From: Methylococcaceae bacterium
GTDB taxonomy: Bacteria > Pseudomonadota > Gammaproteobacteria > Methylococcales > Methylomonadaceae
Direction: 5' to 3'
Assembly: GCA_030627265.1 (NCBI GenBank)
Contig: DAOUSK010000003.1
Span: 1 to 46,835, forward strand
Length of the DNA: 46,835 nt
The translations under genes were made by a program, and so were the position numbers. Position 1 is the stretch's first letter, and the number at the start of each line of letters is the position of its first letter. Shown piece by piece: positions 24,327 through 33,550 of this stretch. Under the pieces are notes generated by a model. It worked only from the letters and a program-made list of their open reading frames with translations. It ran no database searches and was not told the DNA's origin.

Positions 24327-25770
24327 AGCCAGCCGCCAACCATTCGTCATCATCTTCAATGGTATCGGTATTCATTTCTGACTCCGTAATGCATTTATCA
24401 ATTAATACCTCGGCGCTCGCCTCATGAATATCTTCGGGGACTTGCTGCCCATCGGTAATAAAAGCAATGGGCAGCTGATATTCAATTAAGGTCGAGACAG
24501 CATTGCCCGTTTCAGCCGTTTCATCCATTTTAGTTAAAATACACGCTCGTGCATCAAAAATTGCAAAGCCTTCTATAATTTCAGCCATCGCTTTAATTTG
24601 CGTTGTTGCTGACATCACTAAATATGAGGTCACTGTAATGCCAGATTCATGCAGACTACTCATTTGCTCTAGCATACGCTGGTCTTTCTGGCTCACACCT
24701 GCAGTGTCAATCAATACTAATCGTTTATTACTAAAACTTTCCACTAATGAATACAGTTCTTGTGAATTTGAAGCAACACGAACGGGAATGCCTAGAATGC
24801 GGCCATAGATACTTAACTGCTCATGCGCCCCAATTCGGTAATTATCCATGGTAATAAGAGCAATATCTCGACTTGACCCATAATGCAAAATAAACTGTGC
24901 AGCAAGCTTAGCCACCGTGGTTGTTTTACCAACCCCCGTAGGCCCCACTAAAGCAACAACTCCCCCCTTTTTTAAAATATCTCCCCCAGCAACAGGTAAG
25001 ACTTTTCTTAACATCTCCAGCGCTTTATTCCATATAACCTCTGAATCTTTATGGCTTTCTAAGCGATTTGCAATTTTTATACTTAACTTTTTAGATAAAC
25101 CTATATTGGATAACCGCCGTAATAAGTCTAGGCGTACAGGTGATTTAGTCAATTGCTCGTTGCTGACCACGTCAGTACGTGGAGCTTCTTCTAATGCTGA
25201 TTTTATATTATTAACTTCTTTGCGCATTTCCACGCGCATTTCTTGCAACATATCATTCGTTGCACTCGTCATGCTTTCTTTTATTTGCTGTAACGCCTGC
25301 TGCAACCCATTCGCTTGAGGTTTTTTAAGTAATTTTTTAGGTGGTTGAGTTACTTTAGCTTTTTGTTTAACCGCTTTTTTTAGTGATTCTATTGAATCCT
25401 TACGTGTAAAATCAACTTTTTCAGCATAACCAACATATTCATCTAATTTATTTCTTGTTTGCGTATTCTGCAATATTTTACGTGGTGAACTCTGCTCTCT
25501 ACGTGGACTCTTTAAAAGCCGTGCATTAGCTCCCTCTACTTCAAGATTTGCCATCTCAGCTGATTTTCTTGCTGCTTCTGTTCTTTTTTGTTGTTGCTGT
25601 TTTTTTAAGTTCTCATGGACAAGTTGCTCATCAAAGTCCTGCGCTGCAACAATCTCTACGCCTCCTTCTACGGAGCGATTAGACATAATAACAGCATCAT
25701 TACCTAATTCATCTTTCACCATACGCATTGCCTGACGTATGTCGTCAGCAAAAAAACGCTTTATTTTCAT
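24319..25770 (-). CDS. flhF: Flagellar placement GTPase FlhF
   Basis: A 483-residue SRP-type GTPase that marks the cell pole for flagellum assembly. The N-terminal basic region (MKIKRFFADDIRQAMRMVK) and a Gln/Lys-rich B domain precede the NG domain. The G1 motif is GPTGVGKTTTVAKLAAQ (about 273-289), followed by ITMDNYRIGAHEQL, the G3 motif LIDTAGVSQKD and the G4 motif LTKMDE. A clear AGAGGAAA ribosome site is upstream. It lies 20 bp after flhA. Confidence 0.95.
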   Translation of the reverse strand: MKIKRFFADDIRQAMRMVKDELGNDAVIMSNRSVEGGVEIVAAQDFDEQLVHENLKKQQQQKRTEAARKSAEMANLEVEGANARLLKSPRREQSSPRKILQNTQTRNKLDEYVGYAEKVDFTRKDSIESLKKAVKQKAKVTQPPKKLLKKPQANGLQQALQQIKESMTSATNDMLQEMRVEMRKEVNNIKSALEEAPRTDVVSNEQLTKSPVRLDLLRRLSNIGLSKKLSIKIANRLESHKDSEVIWNKALEMLRKVLPVAGGDILKKGGVVALVGPTGVGKTTTVAKLAAQFILHYGSSRDIALITMDNYRIGAHEQLSIYGRILGIPVRVASNSQELYSLVESFSNKRLVLIDTAGVSQKDQRMLEQMSSLHESGITVTSYLVMSATTQIKAMAEIIEGFAIFDARACILTKMDETAETGNAVSTLIEYQLPIAFITDGQQVPEDIHEASAEVLIDKCITESEMNTDTIEDDDEWLAAGYA

Positions 25771-25790
25771 CGAGTTTCCTCTTTATTAAC

Positions 25791-27893
25791 TCAATTAGTT
25801 CGTTGTCCAACCGTAGAAACCACTTTGATCTGACGATCTTCAGGAATCTCAGTATAAGCTAAGACACGCAAACTAGGAATAGAATGACGCACAAACCGGG
25901 AAAGCCAAGGCCTAACAAAGGCAGAAACTAATAATATAGCAGCTTGACCTTCTATCTCCATTTTTTGCGCACTCTCTTCAAGAGACTGGTGCATTTGCTC
26001 AGCCAACCCTGGCTCTAAACCTGCCCCCGACTCATTTGCTGTCTGTAATGTTTTATGCAATAACTGTTCCAAGTCTTGCTCTAAGGTAATAACAGGGACA
26101 TCTGACTGTATGCCCACTATTTCTTGTAATATTAAGCGCCCTAAACTAACTCTAACTGCGGATGTTAATATGTCAGGATCTTGACTCTTCACCCCATATT
26201 CCGCCAAAGTTTCGGCGATGCTACGCACATCCCTAATAGATACCCCTTCTTGCAGTAAATTTTGTAATACTTTAACAAAAATACCCAAAGGCAAAACAGT
26301 AGGCACTAAATCTTCAACTAACTTAGGTGCAACTGAGCTTAAATTATCCAAAAGCTTCTGCGCCTCTTCATAGCCGAATAATTCATGCGCATTACTTTGT
26401 AAGATGTGACTTAAATGTGTTGCCACGACGGTACCTGGATCGACCACAGTATACCCCAATGTTTGTGCGTAATCTTTTTGGTCTGATTCAATCCACACAG
26501 CCTCCAACCCAAAAGCAGGGTCTTTGCACGGCGCCCCCTCTAAAGTCCCAAATACTTGCCCTGGATTAATAGCCATTTCCTTATCAGGCATAATGTCCGA
26601 CTCCCCAACCATAACGCCCATTAAAGAAATCTGGTAGTTAGTCGGGCTTAACTCAAGATTATCCCGTATGTGTACCGTAGGAATTAAAAACCCTAATTCT
26701 TGTGACAGTTTTTTACGCACGCCTTTAATACGCGCCATCAACTGCCCACCTTGCCCTTTGTCAACCAATGGAATTAACCGATAGCCTACTTCTAAGCCGA
26801 TAATATCGACAGGCATCACATCATCCCAACTTAAGTCTTTTGTTTCTGGTTCTTGCGCCACTACCGGCGACATAGCAGCTTGATCGGCTTCTTTTTTCTG
26901 CGTCAATTTACTTTGCTGTTTAATCCAGTAGGCCATCGCCGCTAAGGCACCCGCAATAAGAATAAAAACTAAGTTAGGCATGCCTGGAATAATACCCAGC
27001 GTGATCATAATACCTGCGGTAATATTCAATGCCTTAGGGTTAGCAAATAATTGCGACGTTATCTGCGCACCCACCGTAGCATCACTTCCTCTTACCCGAG
27101 AAACAACCATGGCTGCTGCCGTTGAAAGTAATAATGAAGGAATCTGTGCAACTAAGCCATCGCCAATCGTCAATAATACATAAATTTCACCAGCGGCAGC
27201 AAACGTCATGTCATGCTGTCCCACACCAATAATTAAACCACCGACAATATTCACTGCTAGGATAATCATCCCAGCAATCGCATCTCCTTTTACAAATTTG
27301 CTAGCACCATCCATGGAACCATAAAAATCGGCTTCTTCAGCAATTTCAGCTCGCCTTTCTTTCGCCTCTTCCTGAGTAATCACACCGGCATTTAAATCTG
27401 CATCGATTGCCATTTGCTTACCAGGCATTGCATCCAACGTGAATCGCGCACCTACTTCTGCAATTCTACCCGCCCCCTTGGTGACAACGCTAAAATTAAT
27501 GACCATTAAAATACCAAAGACCACTAAACCAACAGCAAAATTCCCCCCAATAACAAACTCACCAAAAGCTTCAATAACCTTACCTGCCGCATCCCCTCCA
27601 TTTTGTCCATTTAATAAAACGATACGTGTCGACGCAACATTTAACGCAAGCCTTAATAGGGTTGCAATTAAAATAACACTAGGAAATGCGGCAAAATCAA
27701 GTGGTCTGACGGTATAAATTACAACCAGTAAAATAATCAGTGAAAAAGCAATATTAAAGGTAAAAAACAAATCTAGTATAAAGGGCGGCAAAGGAATAAC
27801 AATAAGCGCCAGCATCATTATGATGACAAAGGGAGCCCCTAACTTTGCTTCGCCCAAAAAACCCAGAGCCTTTTTAACTTGCGTAAAATCCAT
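25791..27893 (-). CDS. flhA: Flagellar export gate protein FlhA
   Basis: A 700-residue component of the flagellar type III export gate. Eight membrane segments occupy about residues 20-315, and the conserved FHIPEP cytoplasmic loop region includes RFTLDAMPGKQMAIDADLNAG. The cytoplasmic C-terminal domain (about 350-700) docks export chaperones; VIPITLE-type and IRDVRSIAETLAEYG segments are visible. The length is normal. It lies 20 bp downstream of flhB. Confidence 0.97.
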   Translation of the reverse strand: MDFTQVKKALGFLGEAKLGAPFVIIMMLALIVIPLPPFILDLFFTFNIAFSLIILLVVIYTVRPLDFAAFPSVILIATLLRLALNVASTRIVLLNGQNGGDAAGKVIEAFGEFVIGGNFAVGLVVFGILMVINFSVVTKGAGRIAEVGARFTLDAMPGKQMAIDADLNAGVITQEEAKERRAEIAEEADFYGSMDGASKFVKGDAIAGMIILAVNIVGGLIIGVGQHDMTFAAAGEIYVLLTIGDGLVAQIPSLLLSTAAAMVVSRVRGSDATVGAQITSQLFANPKALNITAGIMITLGIIPGMPNLVFILIAGALAAMAYWIKQQSKLTQKKEADQAAMSPVVAQEPETKDLSWDDVMPVDIIGLEVGYRLIPLVDKGQGGQLMARIKGVRKKLSQELGFLIPTVHIRDNLELSPTNYQISLMGVMVGESDIMPDKEMAINPGQVFGTLEGAPCKDPAFGLEAVWIESDQKDYAQTLGYTVVDPGTVVATHLSHILQSNAHELFGYEEAQKLLDNLSSVAPKLVEDLVPTVLPLGIFVKVLQNLLQEGVSIRDVRSIAETLAEYGVKSQDPDILTSAVRVSLGRLILQEIVGIQSDVPVITLEQDLEQLLHKTLQTANESGAGLEPGLAEQMHQSLEESAQKMEIEGQAAILLVSAFVRPWLSRFVRHSIPSLRVLAYTEIPEDRQIKVVSTVGQRTN

Positions 27894-27913
27894 ATTATTT
27901 ACTCTACTAAACT

Positions 27914-29044
27914 TTATTGCGTTCTAAATTCATTCGGGACTTCTAAATTCTCAGGAAATCTAGGTTTCATGCTGTGCTTTTTTTCTGCAATCTTTAATTG
28001 ATACACATAGGCTAACACTTGCGCTACCACCTGAAATAAACCTGAAGGTATTTCATCGCCCACTTCAGTTGAATAAAATAAAGCCCTCGCTAAAGTAGGT
28101 ACTGCAACTAATGGTACATCAGCACCCGTGCCTATATTCCTAATATGTGCAGCAACTAAATCAGTTCCTTTAGCGAGTAATATAGGCGCTCCTGCATTTG
28201 ATTGATCATATTTTAAAGCAACTGCAAAATGCGTCGGGTTAGTGACGATAACGTCCGCTTCAAGCACATCATTCATCATTCGCCCTTGCGCCATCTCCAT
28301 TTGCATTTGGCGCATACGCCCTTTCACTAAAGGATCCCCCTCTGATTGTTTGTGCTCATCCTTTACTTCCTGTTTAGTCATCATCATATCTTTTTTATAT
28401 TTCCATAATTGGTAAGGAACATCAACGATGACTAATAAAATTAATGTAGAACTTAAGATAATCACACATAGCATAATAATATCAGCCGCATGAAATATAG
28501 CTGATTTAATAGGTTCATCCATTAAGCCCATAAACTCAGGCCAATAGATATTAAATAAAATTTTAGCAACAAATAAAATAAGCGTCGTTTTTAAAACTGC
28601 TTTAAATAATTCAACAATTCCCTGCAGGCCAAACATTCGTTTAACCCCTTTTATGATGCTAAATTTGGATAATTTAGGCTGCATAGATTCCATACTAAAA
28701 TTCCAGCCTCCCATTAACATAGGGCGTAATAAAGCCGTTAAAGTCAGAATTAAAGCAAAAGGAATAATAAGCAGCATTCCATCCATTAATACCTGTGCAA
28801 AATAAATAGTAATACTTTTATTAGAAAAAATGATCTCACGGCTCAATTGAAACTGCTGTTGCATAAGCCCTACTAAGCCATCAACAATACCTCGCCCTAA
28901 AAAAAACAGCATGATGGCTGCAACCATTAAGGATACAAAGGTATCCAGCTCTTTCGAGCGTGGAATTTGGCCTTTTTTACGCGCATCCGCAATACGCTTA
29001 TCTGTCGGGTCTTCCGTTTTATCTAAGCCAGAATCATCAGCCAT
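27914..29044 (-). CDS. flhB: Flagellar export switch protein FlhB
   Basis: A 376-residue membrane protein that switches export from rod/hook to filament substrates. The N-terminus (DKTEDPTDKRIADARKKGQI) is typical, four membrane helices follow, and the autocleavage site NPTH is in VIVTNPTHFAVALKY near residue 265. The ATG directly follows the fliR stop (TAGATG). All key residues are present. Confidence 0.97.
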   Translation of the reverse strand: MADDSGLDKTEDPTDKRIADARKKGQIPRSKELDTFVSLMVAAIMLFFLGRGIVDGLVGLMQQQFQLSREIIFSNKSITIYFAQVLMDGMLLIIPFALILTLTALLRPMLMGGWNFSMESMQPKLSKFSIIKGVKRMFGLQGIVELFKAVLKTTLILFVAKILFNIYWPEFMGLMDEPIKSAIFHAADIIMLCVIILSSTLILLVIVDVPYQLWKYKKDMMMTKQEVKDEHKQSEGDPLVKGRMRQMQMEMAQGRMMNDVLEADVIVTNPTHFAVALKYDQSNAGAPILLAKGTDLVAAHIRNIGTGADVPLVAVPTLARALFYSTEVGDEIPSGLFQVVAQVLAYVYQLKIAEKKHSMKPRFPENLEVPNEFRTQ

Positions 29045-29818
29045 CTAAACCTTCAAAACCTGTTTAATTAACTGAAACCCATCACTTAATATTAGTGAAA
29101 AACCATGCACTAAGTTAGGAATCATGATCCAAATAAGAATCAACCCCAGCATAATCGTAATCGGAAAGCCCACACCAAAAATTTGTAATTGAGGGGCCGC
29201 CTTAGAAGCAACGCCAAAACTCACATTAATAAATAAAATGGTTGTCATAATCGGTAATGCAAGTAACACGCCGCCAGCAAACATTTCTGCACTCCAAATA
29301 ATAACACCCCATAAATCAGTCATTGTTAGCCCGACCAAACCAATAGGTAAGGTAATGAAACTTTGTATTAATAATTCCAGCGCCAATAAATGACCATTCA
29401 TACTAATAAAAAATAAACTTGCTGAAATAACAAAAATTTGCGCAACAACAGGAACCTGCACACCAGAAGCAGGATCTACCATAGAAGCAAAACCTAAGCC
29501 CATACTATAAGCAATAGACTGCCCTGCAATTAACATAACGGAAAAGACCATTTGTAAAATAAAAGCACTAATTAAGCCAATTGCCATTTGCTGGATAGTC
29601 ACTAAAACGCCGTAGTAACTCATCAATTCAACATCAGGCAATGCAGGTAAAAAAGGCATTACAATAAGCGTGGTAAAAAAGGAAATCATGACTCGAATTT
29701 TAACCGGCGCAGATCGTGCGCTAAAAACGGGGATAGCCATGAATAAAGAACTGATACGTACCATTGGCCAGAAAAAAAGGGCTATTTTTTCAAGAATCTC
29801 TTGCTCAGTAAATTCCAC
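29045..29818 (-). CDS. fliR: Flagellar export gate protein FliR
   Basis: A membrane subunit of the FliPQR export pore. The open frame extends to an ATG at 29893 inside fliQ, but homologues begin just before the first helix. The GTG at 29818 (VEFTEQEILEKIALFFWP) gives 257 residues, near the E. coli length of 261, and lies 5 bp after the fliQ stop. Visible family segments are RISSLFMAIPVFSARSAPVKIR and GLGFASMVDPASGVQVP. No ribosome site is obvious, so coupling with fliQ is likely. Confidence 0.92.
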   Translation of the reverse strand: MEFTEQEILEKIALFFWPMVRISSLFMAIPVFSARSAPVKIRVMISFFTTLIVMPFLPALPDVELMSYYGVLVTIQQMAIGLISAFILQMVFSVMLIAGQSIAYSMGLGFASMVDPASGVQVPVVAQIFVISASLFFISMNGHLLALELLIQSFITLPIGLVGLTMTDLWGVIIWSAEMFAGGVLLALPIMTTILFINVSFGVASKAAPQLQIFGVGFPITIMLGLILIWIMIPNLVHGFSLILSDGFQLIKQVLKV

Positions 29819-29823
29819 AAAAG

Positions 29824-30093
29824 CTAGCCAATTAAACTGGGAATTTGATGCATTAAATCTCGAAAGAAATCGACTATGGTCTGTAACATCCAAGGGCCTA
29901 ATATCATTAAAACAATAATAATAGTCGCCAGCTTAGGAATAAAGGTGAGTGTTTGTTCATTAATCGAGGTAGCCGCTTGAAACATGGATACAATTAGTCC
30001 CACAGCTAAAGAGGCGAGCAAAATAGGCCCGACTAGTTTTACTGCCACCACGACGGTATCTTGTGCAACCATAGTAATCATATCAGGCGTCAT
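29824..30093 (-). CDS. fliQ: Flagellar export gate protein FliQ
   Basis: An 89-residue protein with two membrane helices and a charged loop. LLASLAVGLIVSMFQAATSI followed by NEQTLTFIPK is the hallmark of FliQ/SctS. It lies 12 bp after fliP and 5 bp before the chosen fliR start. Confidence 0.96.
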   Translation of the reverse strand: MTPDMITMVAQDTVVVAVKLVGPILLASLAVGLIVSMFQAATSINEQTLTFIPKLATIIIVLMILGPWMLQTIVDFFRDLMHQIPSLIG

Positions 30094-30105
30094 ATTTTTG
30101 ACTCT

Positions 30106-30846
30106 TCAAACATAGAAGCTTGCTGCCAGCATCTCTAAAACAAGTGCCCAGCCATCTGCTAATACAAATAACATAATTTTAAAGGGTAGAGAAATAATCA
30201 TAGGTGATAGCATCATCATTCCCATTGACATCAAAACACTAGCGACCACCAAATCAATGACTAAAAAAGGTAAGAAAATAAGAAAACCAATTTGAAAGGC
30301 TGTCTTCAACTCACTGGTAACATACGCAGGCACTAACATAGAAAAAGGAATGTCTTCTGGGCTATTAATATCATCTCGATTAGCAATACGCATAAATAAT
30401 TCTAAATCTGCTTCACGCGTTTGTTTAAGCATAAAGGTACGAAAAGGCCCAGAAGCTTTCTCTATTGCCACTAAAGCATCAATCTTTTCTTCCATATAAG
30501 GCTTAAAGGCAACTTCATTTACCTCGTCAAAGACAGGCATCATAATAAAGGCGGTTAAAAACAGCGTTAAACCTAACAAAACCTGATTACTGGGCGCTTG
30601 AGCGGTACCGATCGCTTGCCTTAATAATCCAAGGACAATCATAATCCTGGTAAAGGAAGTCATGGCCAATAAAAGTGACGGCAGTAATGTCATTAAGGTC
30701 ATTAATGCTAATATCTGAATAGTAACCGTATAAGTTTGCCCCCCGTCAGGATTAGAGACCACCTTAATGGCATCAATACCAGGTACTGCAAAGCTAGGCT
30801 GACTATAAAATAGAGCGCAACCTAATAGTAACAACAGTTTATTCAC
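30106..30846 (-). CDS. fliP: Flagellar export gate protein FliP
   Basis: A 246-residue core subunit of the export pore with a cleavable signal peptide ([20 protein letters not shown]). The conserved [20 protein letters not shown] and [18 protein letters not shown] segments, the periplasmic loop with [18 protein letters not shown], and the C-terminal helices ([18 protein letters not shown]) are all present. The start overlaps the end of fliO. Confidence 0.97.
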   Translation of the reverse strand: MNKLLLLLGCALFYSQPSFAVPGIDAIKVVSNPDGGQTYTVTIQILALMTLMTLLPSLLLAMTSFTRIMIVLGLLRQAIGTAQAPSNQVLLGLTLFLTAFIMMPVFDEVNEVAFKPYMEEKIDALVAIEKASGPFRTFMLKQTREADLELFMRIANRDDINSPEDIPFSMLVPAYVTSELKTAFQIGFLIFLPFLVIDLVVASVLMSMGMMMLSPMIISLPFKIMLFVLADGWALVLEMLAASFYV

Positions 30847-31267
30847 TAGCCTGCCCAGTTATTGCGTCATTCAGCTTTTTAGCAAAATTTTCTTGCTTGT
30901 TTTCTTGATTAGCAAGTAAACACTCTTCCCCTTCTAGTATATGCAATGTTTCTATCCGCCCCGGACAGACACCTAATACCAATTGTTTAGCGCCTAACTG
31001 AACTAATACGATTCTCTCTTTTGCTCCAATCGATAGCCCACCTACCACACGCATTTGCTGATTGTTGCTTAGGTTAAATAAGCTCGATTTACGCACTGCC
31101 CAAATACAAATAAAAAACACAACTAAAACAATAACTAACGCACCTAACCAGCGCATAACATCAACACTATCAACAGCACTACCAGTAACAGCTGAATTAA
31201 CGTCTAAGGCAGCAAACAGTGTTTGGCTATATAAAGACAAGGCGCTTAAAAGTATAAATAAGCGCAT
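30839..31267 (-). CDS. fliO: Flagellar assembly protein FliO
   Basis: A 142-residue single-pass protein that helps assemble the FliP ring. An N-terminal signal-like segment ([17 protein letters not shown]) is followed by one membrane helix ([19 protein letters not shown]) and a cytoplasmic domain with the conserved pattern [19 protein letters not shown] and [13 protein letters not shown]. It overlaps fliN by 1 bp and fliP by 8 bp. Confidence 0.93.
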   Translation of the reverse strand: MRLFILLSALSLYSQTLFAALDVNSAVTGSAVDSVDVMRWLGALVIVLVVFFICIWAVRKSSLFNLSNNQQMRVVGGLSIGAKERIVLVQLGAKQLVLGVCPGRIETLHILEGEECLLANQENKQENFAKKLNDAITGQASE

Positions 31268-31707
31268 TAAGTCAGCTGTTTTACACGTTCAGCAGGACTA
31301 ATCACATCCGTTAAGCGTATACCAAATTTATCATTAACCACAACGACTTCTCCATGCGCTACCAAAGTGCCATTAACCAGAACATCCATTGGCTCTCCCG
31401 CAAGGCGATCCAATTCAACAACAGACCCTTGGTTAAGCTGCAATAAATTTCTAATATTAATTTGTGTGCGTCCAATTTCCATGGAGATAGTAACTGGAAC
31501 ATCCAAGATCACATCTAAGTTAATATCATCATCAATATCACTACCTAACATGTCATCTTCTAATTCTTGAAACTGCATCGCCTCCGTTGTTTCCTGCTCT
31601 TCCATTGCAGCGCCCCAATCAGCACCAATATCATCACCAGACTCTGCATCGCCTTGCTCTTCCATTGCTGCAGCCCAGTCATCCCCTATGTTGTCATCTT
31701 CACTCAT
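31267..31707 (-). CDS. fliN: Flagellar motor switch protein FliN
   Basis: A 146-residue C-ring protein. The C-terminal SpoA domain is complete: LDVPVTISMEIGRTQINIRN, then LNQGSVVELDRLAGEPMDVLVNG in parts and VVVNDKFGIRLTDVIS. The acidic N-terminus contains a duplicated unit, DDIGxDWxAAMEEQ, at about residues 4-18 and 24-38. It lies between fliM (34 bp upstream) and fliO. Confidence 0.95.
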   Translation of the reverse strand: MSEDDNIGDDWAAAMEEQGDAESGDDIGADWGAAMEEQETTEAMQFQELEDDMLGSDIDDDINLDVILDVPVTISMEIGRTQINIRNLLQLNQGSVVELDRLAGEPMDVLVNGTLVAHGEVVVVNDKFGIRLTDVISPAERVKQLT

Positions 31708-31741
31708 TGCTTTATCCCTGCCTGGGTTATTAGGTTCATTA

Positions 31742-32725
31742 TTATTTTTTGTTTCTTATAATCTTTTCATCTACTTTAATTGCATAATTACCCGCAGATA
31801 ACCCTACTTTTCCTGTATAAATAGGGACAGATTCAGCTCTCAATAAAACTTCTTCCGGTAATGTAATGGGAATCACATCACCCACCTTAAAATTTAGAAC
31901 ATCACCTAATTTTATCTCTTTTTCAGCTAGAATACTTTTCATTTCAATTTCTGCTCGCATAACTTCCCCCCGCAAAGACATCTGCCAGCGGTTATTATCA
32001 GAATCACCTTGGTCGCTAGAAATACCTGCATCTAATAAATCTCTAATAGGTTCTATCATGCTATACGGTAGTGCAATGCTAATATCACCACCACCGCCTT
32101 CTAATTCTATGTGTACTGTTGAAACAACCACAATTTCAACAGGGCTGACAATGTTTGCAAAGGCTGGGTTAACCTCTGAACTCATGTACTCTAATTTTAA
32201 GTCTAAAACAGGCCGCCATGCTTCTTCTAAATCTTTAAAAATCATTTCCAGAATGATTTTAATAATGCGCATTTCTGTTGGCGTAAATTCTCGCCCTTCA
32301 ATTTTATTATAAAATTCTCCGCCACCACCAAAATAATTATCAACAGCGGTAAAAACTAACCCCGGCTCAATAACAATTAAAGCACGACCTCGCAGTGGCT
32401 TAAGTCGAATAATATTTAAATTTGTAGGGACAAAAAGCCCTTGTACATATTCAGAAAATTTTTGAATTTTAATACCGGAAACTGAAATTTCGGCAGAACG
32501 TCGTAAAAAATTAAACAGTGAAACACGGAAATAACGTGTAAAACGCTCGTTAACCATTTCTAAGGTCGGCATCCGCCCACGGACAATACGTTCTTGGTTA
32601 TTAAAATCAAATGTTTTAGATTCTAAACCATCATCACCATCAGATTCCGTTTCAACATCACCATCATCGACACCGTGTAACAACGCATCAATTTCATCTT
32701 GGGAAAGTAAATCAGCTGTTGCCAT
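31742..32725 (-). CDS. fliM: Flagellar motor switch protein FliM
   Basis: A 327-residue C-ring protein that binds CheY-P. The N-terminal CheY-binding peptide is LLSQDEIDALLHGV. The middle CheC-like domain includes SGIKIQKFSEYVQGLFVPTN and ALIVIEPGLVFTAVDNYFGG, and the C-terminal SpoA domain ends in GNYAIKVDEKI. The start is 2 bp after the fliL stop. Confidence 0.97.
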   Translation of the reverse strand: MATADLLSQDEIDALLHGVDDGDVETESDGDDGLESKTFDFNNQERIVRGRMPTLEMVNERFTRYFRVSLFNFLRRSAEISVSGIKIQKFSEYVQGLFVPTNLNIIRLKPLRGRALIVIEPGLVFTAVDNYFGGGGEFYNKIEGREFTPTEMRIIKIILEMIFKDLEEAWRPVLDLKLEYMSSEVNPAFANIVSPVEIVVVSTVHIELEGGGGDISIALPYSMIEPIRDLLDAGISSDQGDSDNNRWQMSLRGEVMRAEIEMKSILAEKEIKLGDVLNFKVGDVIPITLPEEVLLRAESVPIYTGKVGLSAGNYAIKVDEKIIRNKK

Positions 32726-32727
32726 TG

Positions 32728-33168
32728 TTATTGCATAACGAAAGAAGTGAAAAAGACATTTTCTATTTTTGTTTTAACTTTAACTTTTTCCATCATCTTA
32801 TTTGCCTCTTTTAACAATGCGGCTTGTAATGCCATTTTACCTTCACTATGCCTCAATTTTTCAGGCTCTTGGTTACGAATAAGCATTAAGAAATAATTTC
32901 TAATCATCGGTTCATGCTTTTTTAATTCAGCCAAATCATCCGTGCTCCCCTTAACTGCTAAAGAAACATTAACTTGAAGCAAACGCATTCCTGCTTCTTT
33001 TGCAAAATCGACAACTAAAGGCTTATTCATGGTGAAATATAATGTCTCTTGAGCTTCTTCTTCATCCTCAGCAAAAGCATAATTCCCATTAACTAACAAA
33101 GCTATAAAAATAATAAATAACATTATTATTTTGGAAAATTCATTTTTACACTTAATCACTTCAAGCAT
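32728..33168 (-). CDS. fliL: Flagellar basal-body protein FliL
   Basis: A 146-residue protein near the stator that supports motor torque. The ATG at 33168 has a good GAGGTG site 4 bp upstream; an ATG at 33192 is less likely. A hydrophobic N-terminal segment (IIMLFIIFIALLVNGNYAFA) reads as a membrane anchor or signal sequence. The periplasmic FliL domain has the characteristic MRLLQVNVSLAVKG, HEPMIRNYFLMLIRNQ and KVKTKIENVFFTSFVMQ. It is the first gene of the flagellar run; no fliK precedes it. A TATAAT lies 60-65 bp upstream, at 33228-33233, without a good -35. Confidence 0.9.
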   Translation of the reverse strand: MLEVIKCKNEFSKIIMLFIIFIALLVNGNYAFAEDEEEAQETLYFTMNKPLVVDFAKEAGMRLLQVNVSLAVKGSTDDLAELKKHEPMIRNYFLMLIRNQEPEKLRHSEGKMALQAALLKEANKMMEKVKVKTKIENVFFTSFVMQ

Positions 33169-33283
33169 AGAGCACCTCATCAAACATGACAAAAATCAAT
33201 CTAACAGATAAATATTGGTCCATTATAGAATAAGCGCAAAAAAAGTGGATAGATACTTATCTATATTGTTGACTGACTTGCAT

Positions 33284-33321
33284 AAAAAAAGGGCTTTTAC
33301 TTTCGTAAAGCCCTTTTTTTT
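33284..33321 (-). terminator. Rho-independent terminator after the sqr-DUF2892 unit
   Basis: GGGCTTT (33291-33297) pairs with AAAGCCC (33307-33313) around a small loop that can pair further with a bulge; seven to eight A and T flank the two arms. On the minus strand it follows the DUF2892 stop by 18 bp. It insulates the fliL operon from the sqr unit. Confidence 0.88.
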
Positions 33322-33338
33322 AAACAACACAAATAATC

Positions 33339-33542
33339 TTATTTAAAGGCACAGCCCGGTTTAGCTCCCAATTTTTTTAAAACCATCGCTAACGGACAAA
33401 AACCCGTAAATGCAGATTGCAGTAAATTCGCACCCACAAACGCAGTTAGCCAGAGCCACTCAACTGCGTGGTATTGTGATAAAGCTAAGCTTGTTAAAAT
33501 AACTGTGCCTGCAAATGCAAAAACAATTCTATCTATACTCAT
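33339..33542 (-). CDS. DUF2892 (YgaP-type) small membrane protein, copy 1
   Basis: A 67-residue protein with two membrane helices. The family pattern is [17 protein letters not shown], then [21 protein letters not shown] and the C-terminal [10 protein letters not shown]. The two cysteines (FCPL and GCAF) are conserved in the family. DUF2892 domains are often fused or linked to rhodanese and sulfur-handling proteins. It lies 8 bp after sqr, and a second family member is at 40941-41123. Confidence 0.9.
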   Translation of the reverse strand: MSIDRIVFAFAGTVILTSLALSQYHAVEWLWLTAFVGANLLQSAFTGFCPLAMVLKKLGAKPGCAFK

Positions 33543-33550
33543 TTTTTTTC

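Noticed and set aside
29819-29893. FliR start at 29893
   Set aside because: It would overlap fliQ by 70 bp and add residues not found in homologues; the GTG at 29818 fits better.
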